NCBI GenBank assembly: GCA_023261525.1
Contig: JAHFOU010000151.1
Span: forward strand, 1-6,110
DNA from: Planctomycetota bacterium
Lineage (GTDB): Bacteria > Planctomycetota > SBBH01 > JAHFOU01
Reading direction: 5' to 3'
DNA: 6,110 nt
Made by a program: the position numbers and the translations under genes. Positions within the stretch are counted from its first letter, which is position 1. Each line of letters opens with the position of its first letter. Of this stretch, positions 1-5,322 are shown piece after piece. The notes below the pieces were generated by a model. The model did not search any database. It was not told the origin of the DNA and worked only from the letters and a program-made list of their open reading frames with translations.

Positions 1-70
1 ACCCAGGCGTATTCGGGATGGACCCCCAGTGCGCCAGGACTTTCCGGCTGTGCTGGTCGATGTAGGGCAT
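1..70 (-). CDS. Start of a small conserved phage protein (partial, DUF6899-like)
   Basis: Only the first 23 codons are in the window; the gene runs off the low-coordinate edge. The product begins MPYIDQHSRKVLAHW and continues to SIPNTPG at the edge. The opening MPYI-Q plus a following PG resembles a family of short phage proteins of unknown function (recalled as DUF6899, whose members often begin MPYI-Q and carry a PGELNY motif); this is memory-based and the diagnostic part lies outside the window. The ATG overlaps the stop of the preceding gene by one base (TGATG). A GAGGGG ribosome site at 84-79 lies 8 bases upstream, which supports this start. Its position downstream of the exonuclease and the DUF5664-type gene fits a small accessory gene of the replication cluster. 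No function can be assigned. Confidence 0.5.
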   Translation of the reverse strand, partial: MPYIDQHSRKVLAHWGSIPNTPG

Positions 71-363
71 CAGCGTGTCCCCTCGATCTCGCGCTGGAGC
101 AGGGCCAGGGCCCTCCAGGCTACTTTTGTGGAGTGAAGAACACCATCGATGTCCATCTTGCCTCGGTCCAGCAGGTGTCTCATTAGGGCGTCGGACTCGT
201 CCGTGGACTTCGTCTTGTCCCAGTGCAGGGATTGCCCCGGATTGTGCTGGGCGTTGCCGACCACGGAGAGGTTGGCTACTGCGAGGAGGGCATCCGGGAA
301 GTAGTCCAGGAGGCCCGTGGCGAGTGGGCACTGCTTGCGTTTCAGGGGATCGGAGGAGTCCAT
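70..363 (-). CDS. dATP/dGTP diphosphohydrolase N-terminal domain protein (DUF5664 type)
   Basis: This 97-residue soluble protein resembles a phage family named for the N-terminal domain of dATP/dGTP diphosphohydrolases. The visible hallmarks are LDYFPDALLAVA (residues 18-30), VGNAQHNPG (35-43), LHW (46-48), a conserved RHLLDRG (62-68), and HSTKVAWRALALLQ (77-90). Longer relatives are linked to purine deoxynucleotide hydrolysis in phages, including some with 2-aminoadenine DNA. This copy is only the short domain, and I see no MazG-type EExxE metal-binding motif, so enzyme activity is not demonstrated. The ATG at 363 has a good ribosome site, GAGGTG at 374-369, five bases upstream. The start overlaps the exonuclease 3' end by 22 bases, and the stop overlaps the next start as TGATG. 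A nucleotide-pool role is inferred from the family name and the replication-gene context. The family call is fairly secure; the biochemical role is not. Confidence 0.75.
   Translation of the reverse strand: MDSSDPLKRKQCPLATGLLDYFPDALLAVANLSVVGNAQHNPGQSLHWDKTKSTDESDALMRHLLDRGKMDIDGVLHSTKVAWRALALLQREIEGTR
79..84 (-). promoter_or_regulatory. Shine-Dalgarno (GAGGGG) for the last, partial gene
   Basis: GAGGGG lies in the final codons of the DUF5664-type gene, eight bases before the ATG at 70, and decides the start of the truncated ORF at the window edge. Confidence 0.45.
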
Positions 364-1097
364 AGTTTCACCTCTTGTGTCTTTCGGTCATACCAGCCCT
401 GTCGGAGAACGAAGGCCAGGCGTGCTTGGAGTAGGGCGAAGTCGGCATCCTTGCCGGCCTTCTGGAAGATGTCCACGGTGCCGGGCCAGACCTCCTCCGG
501 TGTCTCGAACTGGTCCAGGAGGGCGGCCGCGCGCACGGGGCCGATGCCCGGGCAACCCGGGTACCCATCCACGCGATCCCCCGTGAGCGTCTGAGTGAGG
601 TGCCGCTCGTGACCCTGCCAGGGCTCCACCGTGGACATCACGTTCGTGTCCGGGTTGTAGTGCTGGCCCGGGATCTGGAGGAGGTCCTTGTCGATGGTGA
701 CGATGATCTTCCCCTCCGTGGGCTCCTTCGTGGCCAGGAGACCTAGCATGTCGTCGCCCTCCAGCCGCGCCTCTCGAGCCACCCTACAGTGCTGCACAAT
801 CTCGGCCTCGATCTCGAGGAAGCCGGGGGGCTTAGGGTAGGCGGTGCGATGGGCCTTATAGGTGGGGCAGAGCTCCTTCCGGAAGTTGGCATTCCGGTCC
901 CCCAGGGCCACGATCACGGCCTGTGCGCCCAGGAGTTTCCGCAGACGGGAGAGCTCTCGCTGGACGTAGCCGACGGCCGCCTTCACGTTCACGGTCCATA
1001 GCAATTCGCTCCCATCCCCCCAGCTCACGCTCGTGGAGGCGGCGGCGCAGGCGCGGTGAAGGGTCACATCACCGTCGAGTAGGATCGTCGTGTTCAT
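342..1097 (-). CDS. 5'-3' exonuclease (T7 gp6-like, FEN family)
   Basis: This 251-residue protein resembles T7 gene 6 exonuclease, which removes 5' nucleotides from duplex DNA, strips RNA primers and helps degrade host DNA. Metal-binding acidic residues of the FEN/PIN fold are visible: LLDGD (D8, D10), LEGDD (E113, D115, D116), TIDKD (D136, D138) and TGDRVDG (D174, D177). A basic stretch, RKELCPTYKAHR (73-84), matches the gp6 RKELxxxYKxxR element. A helix-3-turn-helix DNA-binding segment, GYPGCPGIGPVRAAALL (178-194), follows the last acidic pair. The C-terminus, WYDRKTQEVKLW, matches the T7 ending (IDKEIYLW). It is shorter than T7 gp6 (about 300 residues). The ATG at 1097 overlaps the DNA polymerase stop as ATGA and there is no recognisable ribosome site, so translation is probably coupled to the polymerase. 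The reading frame is open far upstream through the polymerase gene, but homology begins only at this Met. Confidence 0.93.
   Translation of the reverse strand: MNTTILLDGDVTLHRACAAASTSVSWGDGSELLWTVNVKAAVGYVQRELSRLRKLLGAQAVIVALGDRNANFRKELCPTYKAHRTAYPKPPGFLEIEAEIVQHCRVAREARLEGDDMLGLLATKEPTEGKIIVTIDKDLLQIPGQHYNPDTNVMSTVEPWQGHERHLTQTLTGDRVDGYPGCPGIGPVRAAALLDQFETPEEVWPGTVDIFQKAGKDADFALLQARLAFVLRQGWYDRKTQEVKLWTPPIP
369..374 (-). promoter_or_regulatory. Shine-Dalgarno (GAGGTG) for the DUF5664-type gene
   Basis: GAGGTG lies inside the exonuclease 3' end, five bases before the ATG at 363. It supports independent initiation of this small gene even though its start overlaps the exonuclease by 22 bases. 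Confidence 0.55.
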
Positions 1098-2833
1098 GCT
1101 TTGGCTGACCAATCGTCCCCGATGGCGGAGTGCGCGTCCAGGGGAATCCGGAGCTTGAAGTGGACGCCCGCGGCCTTGATGGCCTCGACGAGGGCGGCTG
1201 CCGATTGCTCGGCCAGGGAGACTGGTACGTCCAGGACGATCTCGTCGTGCACGAAGGCTACCTGGTAGGCGGCGGTCCACGCGGAGGCCAGTACGATGGC
1301 CTGCTTCATAACGATGGCGGCCGCGGCCTGGGCCAGGGTGTTCAATGCCGCATTCGTCCGCCGAACCCAGACGCGACGCCCGTCGAGAGTCCGTAGCCAA
1401 CCCCGTGCCTTGGCGTCGATCTCCACGGCCCGGATCAACTTCCCGAGACCGGGCAGGCTCGCCAGGAGGGCGTCGCGCTTGGTCTTGCCGACCGCGGGAC
1501 CGACCTTGAGGATCTTGCCCACCTTGGGACCCTGGGCCCCGTACAGGATGGCGTAGAAGGCCCCTTTGGCCTGGTCCCGGGAGCACCCGAGCAGGCCCGC
1601 GTTCCGGGTGTGGATGTCCCCGCCCAGGAGGAGGCGGGCGAACTCGCCGTTGTCGAAGCGGGCCGAGTAGTGGGCGATCATGCGGGCGTCGATGCCCGTG
1701 GCGTCCGCGATCACGAGCTTGTGGCCCGGGCTCGCCACCCAACACCGCCGGCACTCCAGACCCCACGGCTTGTCCATCTTGGGGACGGCGGACAGGTTGG
1801 GCTTGCTGTGGGAGCAGCGGCTGGTGATGGTGCTGTTGTGGGCCATTTTTCCGTACACCCGGCCATCGTCGTTCACGAGCTTGAACCAGGCCGACTTGCC
1901 CTCCGCGATCTGGCCCAGGCGGGTCTTGAGCATTAGGCGCTCTAGGATGAGCTTGGCCTCGGGGTAGTCGAGGGCCCCAATGACCGCCTCGTCGACTTGG
2001 GGCAGGCCGGTCTCCGTGAATTGCCGCGGCCTCCAATCGTACTTCTCGGTCAAGGCGCGGGCGATGTGGGCCCGGGAATTGGGATTGAAGGGCACCACCC
2101 GCGTCCGCTTCAGCATCTTCTTGGGCGTGGTGTACTCGTCCGAGAAGGCGGGGAAGGCCGCGGAGAGGGCGTCGTTCAGGGCGGCCCGGCGGGCGGTTAG
2201 GGCGGTGATCAAGGCCGTCACGGCCAGCAGGTCCATCCGGAAGCCGCGGGCGACTTGGGCCTCCACGATCAGGTAGAAGGCCTGCTCGAGCTCGATCTGG
2301 GCCTCCGTGGGCGCGTTGTCCTGGATCCGTTTCCAGAGCAGGGCCAGGACCTGAACATCTTGCTGACAATACCGTAGCATTTCCGGTGTCAGGTGGGCCC
2401 AGCTACTCGGGGATTCGCCCTTGAGGTCCTTGAGGCGATAGCCCCAGGCCTTCAAGGAGTGGCGACCGACCAAGTTCTTGGGGAAGGCGCGCTTCCGGCG
2501 GATGTTGGTGGAGTCGAGGTCCTTCAGGTGCTCACGCGGCCAGATGGTCTGAGCGACTACGAGGCTGTCCCGGACCTTGCCACGCGGAGACCAGCCCGGA
2601 TAGACCTTCTTGAGGGCAGGTAAGTCGAAACCTAGCAACGAATGGGCGACCAGTTCATCCGCATTCTCCATCACCTCGAGGGCCATAGCGATCGAACCAT
2701 CCCGGGCGGCGAGGGCAGGTTGATCGTGATAGCACCGGACTATGGGGGCACCAAATTCCATCAGGCAGACACAATGGATCTGCGTGAGAGATTCCAGAAG
2801 TCCGTCAGACTCTGTATCGAGAAGTAGGGTCAT
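1094..2833 (-). CDS. DNA polymerase family A with 3'-5' exonuclease (T7 gp5-like)
   Basis: This is the 579-residue replicative polymerase. The N-terminal proofreading domain shows LLLDTESDGLLES (D6, E8; T7 has DIEANALLES), HSLLGFDLPAL (D70) and YCQQDV (D159). The palm and fingers follow: TITSRCSHSKPNLSAVP (335-351); motif A, ADATGIDARMIAHYSARFDN (D377 catalytic); GDIHTRN; motif B, SRDQAKGAFYAILYG (R419, K423, Y427, Y431); and motif C, FVHDEI (H529, D530, E531). The thumb is much shorter than in T7 gp5: the roughly 76-residue thioredoxin-binding insertion is missing, with only a short TTPKKMLKRTR linker before VPFNPNSRAHI, which explains a length well below the 704 of T7. Motif A carries Asp382 where the family normally has Glu (T7 E480). 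Tyr427 occupies the E. coli Phe762/T7 Tyr526 site. The ATG at 2833 was chosen because homology begins there; upstream in-frame starts (TTG at 2881, ATG at 2869) would add unrelated residues. No ribosome site precedes it; the HNH-like ORF overlaps its start. Confidence 0.96.
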   Translation of the reverse strand: MTLLLDTESDGLLESLTQIHCVCLMEFGAPIVRCYHDQPALAARDGSIAMALEVMENADELVAHSLLGFDLPALKKVYPGWSPRGKVRDSLVVAQTIWPREHLKDLDSTNIRRKRAFPKNLVGRHSLKAWGYRLKDLKGESPSSWAHLTPEMLRYCQQDVQVLALLWKRIQDNAPTEAQIELEQAFYLIVEAQVARGFRMDLLAVTALITALTARRAALNDALSAAFPAFSDEYTTPKKMLKRTRVVPFNPNSRAHIARALTEKYDWRPRQFTETGLPQVDEAVIGALDYPEAKLILERLMLKTRLGQIAEGKSAWFKLVNDDGRVYGKMAHNSTITSRCSHSKPNLSAVPKMDKPWGLECRRCWVASPGHKLVIADATGIDARMIAHYSARFDNGEFARLLLGGDIHTRNAGLLGCSRDQAKGAFYAILYGAQGPKVGKILKVGPAVGKTKRDALLASLPGLGKLIRAVEIDAKARGWLRTLDGRRVWVRRTNAALNTLAQAAAAIVMKQAIVLASAWTAAYQVAFVHDEIVLDVPVSLAEQSAAALVEAIKAAGVHFKLRIPLDAHSAIGDDWSAKA

Positions 2834-3029
2834 TCTGTTTGTCGGGCCGCACGTCGCCGATGATACCATTCCCGCCACCAACGCAGATGACAGATCCTAA
2901 CCGGCCTTTTCCACCGACCCGGATGACGCCATATCCCTGGTTTTGCCTGCATGCCAGCCACTCCCAGCAAAACAACGGCCCGGCCCCCTTGTCGACCTTC
3001 TCCCAGAACCTCTCAGCGAGCGTCTTCAA
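2805..3029 (-). CDS. Truncated HNH homing-endonuclease-like ORF
   Basis: This 74-residue ORF starts with TTG and opens with the typical N-terminus of phage HNH endonucleases: RFWEKVDKG (7-15), CWEW (21-24) and QGYGVIRVGGKGR (31-43). In intact relatives a segment like AHRVAYE follows, then the HNH metal-binding core with Cys and His pairs and NPxHL. None of these is present; instead the frame runs through an unrelated glycine-rich stretch to a stop 29 bases inside the DNA polymerase gene. It therefore looks like a decayed or deleted homing endonuclease and should have no nuclease activity. The TTG is supported by a strong AGGAGG ribosome site at 3039-3034, four bases upstream, inside the primase 3' end, and it overlaps the primase stop by four bases. 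Free-standing HNH genes are commonly found beside phage replication genes. A -1 shift on AAAA (2910-2907) would end the protein exactly at the polymerase ATG. It may now serve mainly to carry ribosomes to the polymerase start. Coding status is uncertain. Confidence 0.6.
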   Translation of the reverse strand: MKTLAERFWEKVDKGAGPLFCWEWLACRQNQGYGVIRVGGKGRLGSVICVGGGNGIIGDVRPDKQNDPTSRYRV

Positions 3030-4615
3030 TGGCCCTCCTCATTCTCGAAAACAGTGACCTCGGAGAATCTCCCCTCGTCCCGGCTCCACTCCAACATTCC
3101 TGCCGCGCCAGTCTCACCCGTGAAGCGATTCTTTAGCACGGTCAGTTCTGTCAGCGTATCCCCATTAGATTGGTCACGCGACAGACTTATGACGATATTG
3201 CTGGTTTGTTCAATCGTGGCCGAACCACGCATGTCTGAGAGGCGGGGCACAGCCCCCTCCTCGAATCCCTTGCCCTGCCCCGAACGCCTCTTGAGCTGAG
3301 TCACTAGGATGAGACCACAATCCGTCTCCTCGACAAGTTGGCGCAAGCGGGATGTTAGGATATCAATGGTCTTCCGCTCATCGTCCGTCTCGATGCCGGA
3401 CACGGCGAGGGTCAGATGATCTAAGCCGATCCAGCGGCAACCGAGGCCCTTCACCATGAAGCGGATGCGACTCAGGAGCTTCTCGCTCTCCAGGGACCCG
3501 AAGTGGTCATACACGGAGAGCCGGTCCCGCAGGTGCTCTTCCCACACGGGCTTGAGCTGGGCCCAGTCGGGCGTGGATAGGCGCTGGTTCTCGCCCTGGA
3601 TGGCGCTCAGGAACGAGAGCACGGTCTCCCGCACGGACTCCTCGAGGGCGATCCAGCCCACTCGCTCCCCACTCCGTAGCAGGTGCAGGCCGAGCTCGCG
3701 GGCCACCGTCGACTTGCCGATGCCGGTCCCGGCCATGATGGTCACGATCTCGCGACGGCGCAGGCCATGCAGCTTCGTTTGGAGGCCGGCCCAAGGGTAC
3801 GGGATCGAGTCCGTGTCCATGGGGGCCGTCACCTTGGTCCAGAGGGCATCGCCCTCCAGGATGCCATCCGGATGCCAGACCTTGGCCTCCCATTGGGACT
3901 TCACGAGTTCCTCGGTCCGCCCCGCCATGAGCATCTCGTTCGCGTCCTTCAGGGGCAGGCGACCGATCCGGGCACGGCCCGGCGTGAGCACGGCGGCCGC
4001 GGCCTGGGCCGCCTTCTGGCCTTCCTCGTCCTGGTCGAACAGGAGCACGACCTCCGCGAAGCGCTCGAGCCACTCCAGATTGTGCCGGAACGCCTTCTCG
4101 GCCGATCCAGCCCCGTTGGCTAAGGACACGACCGGCCACTTGTGGTCCAGGGCCTGGCTCATGGACAGGGCGTCAATCTCGCCCTCGGTAACGATCACGC
4201 GCTTGCCGGCGTCCCGCCAGAGGTAGCGCCCGAAGAGACTCTCAGCGGCCTGGGGCGCCCCCACCCACCCGAAGCGCTTGTCCTTGCTACGCCACTTCTG
4301 GGCCACGATCGCGTCGGCCCCCGCCTGGGCGTACTGCGCAACCTGCACTAGCTCCCCATCTTTCGAGGCCCACCCGTATCGCCAGTGCTGGCAGGTCTCG
4401 GCCGTGAGGCCACGGCTGGTCACGCCAGAGAAACGGACCGGACCGAGCAGGCCGGGACGCCGGGAAGGGGTCGGCGTCGGTTCACCACTGCGGTCCGGTC
4501 CTTGACTCATCTGGCACACATAGCAGTAACTCACACCACTCGAATAGACTGCGACCCCATCCCGGGAGCCACAGTGGTCACACGCATCGTGACGCAGGAA
4601 GACACTCTCGGACAT
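3026..4615 (-). CDS. DNA primase-helicase (T7 gp4-like)
   Basis: This 529-residue bifunctional replication enzyme unwinds DNA as a hexameric ring and makes RNA primers. A zinc-binding module, CDHCGSRDG...YCYVC (C12, C15, C31, C34), closely matches T7 gp4 and recognises priming sites. The TOPRIM-type primase core has VTEGEIDALSM (E144, E146, D148), VVSLANGAGSA and LLFDQDEEG (D194, D196), followed by LPLKDANEML. The RecA-type helicase has Walker A AGTGIGKST (295-303), ALEES (323-327, probable catalytic Glu), Walker B RWIGLDH (394-400), VTQLKRR (438-444) and RGSATIEQTSNIVISLSRDQ near the C-terminus. The protein ends VFENEEGH: the tail after the helicase domain is short and lacks the terminal Phe of T7 gp4. 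The ATG at 4615 is supported by homology and by AGGTGG at 4630-4625, which overlaps the SSB stop codon. The gene lies 13 bases after SSB and overlaps the HNH-like ORF by four bases. Confidence 0.97.
   Translation of the reverse strand: MSESVFLRHDACDHCGSRDGVAVYSSGVSYCYVCQMSQGPDRSGEPTPTPSRRPGLLGPVRFSGVTSRGLTAETCQHWRYGWASKDGELVQVAQYAQAGADAIVAQKWRSKDKRFGWVGAPQAAESLFGRYLWRDAGKRVIVTEGEIDALSMSQALDHKWPVVSLANGAGSAEKAFRHNLEWLERFAEVVLLFDQDEEGQKAAQAAAAVLTPGRARIGRLPLKDANEMLMAGRTEELVKSQWEAKVWHPDGILEGDALWTKVTAPMDTDSIPYPWAGLQTKLHGLRRREIVTIMAGTGIGKSTVARELGLHLLRSGERVGWIALEESVRETVLSFLSAIQGENQRLSTPDWAQLKPVWEEHLRDRLSVYDHFGSLESEKLLSRIRFMVKGLGCRWIGLDHLTLAVSGIETDDERKTIDILTSRLRQLVEETDCGLILVTQLKRRSGQGKGFEEGAVPRLSDMRGSATIEQTSNIVISLSRDQSNGDTLTELTVLKNRFTGETGAAGMLEWSRDEGRFSEVTVFENEEGH
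3034..3039 (-). promoter_or_regulatory. Strong Shine-Dalgarno (AGGAGG) for the HNH-like TTG start
   Basis: A full AGGAGG lies within the last codons of the primase-helicase gene, four bases before the TTG at 3029. It is the best ribosome site in the window. It supports use of the non-ATG start, and because the DNA polymerase lacks its own site, it may also supply ribosomes to the polymerase by coupling. Confidence 0.65.
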
Positions 4616-4624
4616 CTTCCAGTG

Positions 4625-4630
4625 CCACCT
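4625..4630 (-). promoter_or_regulatory. Shine-Dalgarno (AGGTGG) for primase-helicase, overlapping the SSB stop
   Basis: AGGTGG overlaps the TAG stop codon of SSB (4631-4629) and lies nine bases before the primase ATG at 4615. This fixes the primase start and excludes the longer upstream frame, which would read through the SSB acidic tail region. Confidence 0.55.
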
Positions 4631-5315
4631 ACCACTCGGCCCCCGTGGACAGGTCCGGGGTCTGGGGCGCGTTGCTGACTTCGGTCTCCGACTCGTCCGC
4701 CATCGTCTCCACCGGATCACTGGCCAACGTGGTCTCGTACCCATCCACGTCGTCGAAGTCCGGGTCGGCCATGCCCAGGGGAATGAATTCCTTGACCTGG
4801 ACACCCAACAGTTGTAGGGTCAGGCCGCTACCGATGTTCGTGTAGAAGCCCCGGGCGATGAAGGACATGCGGATGACGGACCCCATGCCGATCTCTTGGA
4901 GGATCGGGTTGTTCTTGGAGTCGACCACGATCGGCTTCTGCACGCGGAAGACGGTCGGGCGGCCCGTGTCGTCCTTCCCGATGATCTTATACTTGAGACG
5001 GGCCTGGATCTGGAAGTCGGCCAGCGGCTGGCCCGTATCCGGATCCTCCACATTCCGGTAGGGCTTGTCCGCGCGCTTGATCTCCTTGATCGCGGACTTC
5101 TCTTTCTGGACCTCGGCCAGGTTCTCGGCGTAGGCCCGCTCGTAGAGCTCGTCCAGGATCTGAAGGGTCGGGGCCGCCGCCTCGGGCGTCAGGATGACCT
5201 TGGCGGCGAACTCGCCCGCCTCGGGCTTGAACTTGTAGTTGGGTCGAATCAGGTTGCACCATCCGGCCCGGCCGAAGGCGGTAACGAGCTGGGTGCTCTT
5301 TTTGGTCTTGGTCAT
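4629..5315 (-). CDS. Single-stranded DNA-binding protein (T7 gp2.5-like)
   Basis: This 228-residue protein matches the T7 gp2.5 pattern. It coats single-stranded DNA at the replication fork and coordinates polymerase and helicase through its C-terminal tail. Shared features are an N-terminal strand region ending YKFKPEAGEFAAKVILTPE (27-45), a helix around LDELYERAYAE (54-64), the KPIVVDSKNNPI segment (127-138; T7 has LVVVDSKGK), GSVIRMSF (145-152), and the oligonucleotide-binding strand YTNIGSGLTLQLLGVQVKEF (158-177; T7 has WNTAVGASVKLQLESVMLVE). The C-terminal tail is acidic (DPDFDDVDGYE, DESETE) and ends in an aromatic residue, GAEW; T7 ends in an essential Phe. The ATG at 5315 was chosen because homology begins there. 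An in-frame ATG at 5399 would add 28 residues overlapping the RNA polymerase and without gp2.5-like character. No ribosome site is visible; the RNA polymerase stop is seven bases upstream, so re-initiation is likely. Confidence 0.92.
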   Translation of the reverse strand: MTKTKKSTQLVTAFGRAGWCNLIRPNYKFKPEAGEFAAKVILTPEAAAPTLQILDELYERAYAENLAEVQKEKSAIKEIKRADKPYRNVEDPDTGQPLADFQIQARLKYKIIGKDDTGRPTVFRVQKPIVVDSKNNPILQEIGMGSVIRMSFIARGFYTNIGSGLTLQLLGVQVKEFIPLGMADPDFDDVDGYETTLASDPVETMADESETEVSNAPQTPDLSTGAEW

Positions 5316-5322
5316 GGAGTAG

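Noticed and set aside
1098..2369. Long stop-free minus-strand frame upstream of the exonuclease start, in frame with it
   Set aside because: It lies inside the DNA polymerase gene in another frame and is rich in Gly, Arg and Pro with no family features. High GC keeps the frame open; exonuclease homology begins only at the ATG at 1097.
2834..2881. Upstream starts (TTG 2881, ATG 2869) for the DNA polymerase
   Set aside because: The added residues lie within the HNH-like ORF and precede the exonuclease motif LLLDTESD, which normally sits at the very N-terminus in this family.
3456..4226. Plus-strand ORF of 256 codons opposite the primase-helicase gene
   Set aside because: It is a Ser/Arg-rich shadow of the strongly supported primase-helicase gene, with no recognisable motif and no plausible context on the plus strand.
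4616..4804. N-terminal extension of the primase-helicase frame
   Set aside because: The 63 added residues are Arg/Trp/Pro-rich and overlap the SSB coding end. The zinc module starts right after the ATG at 4615, which has its own ribosome site.
5290..5305. T-rich run (CTCTTTTTGG) that could suggest a terminator
   Set aside because: It encodes the Lys-rich SSB N-terminus (TKTKKST) on the minus strand, with no stable preceding stem on either strand.
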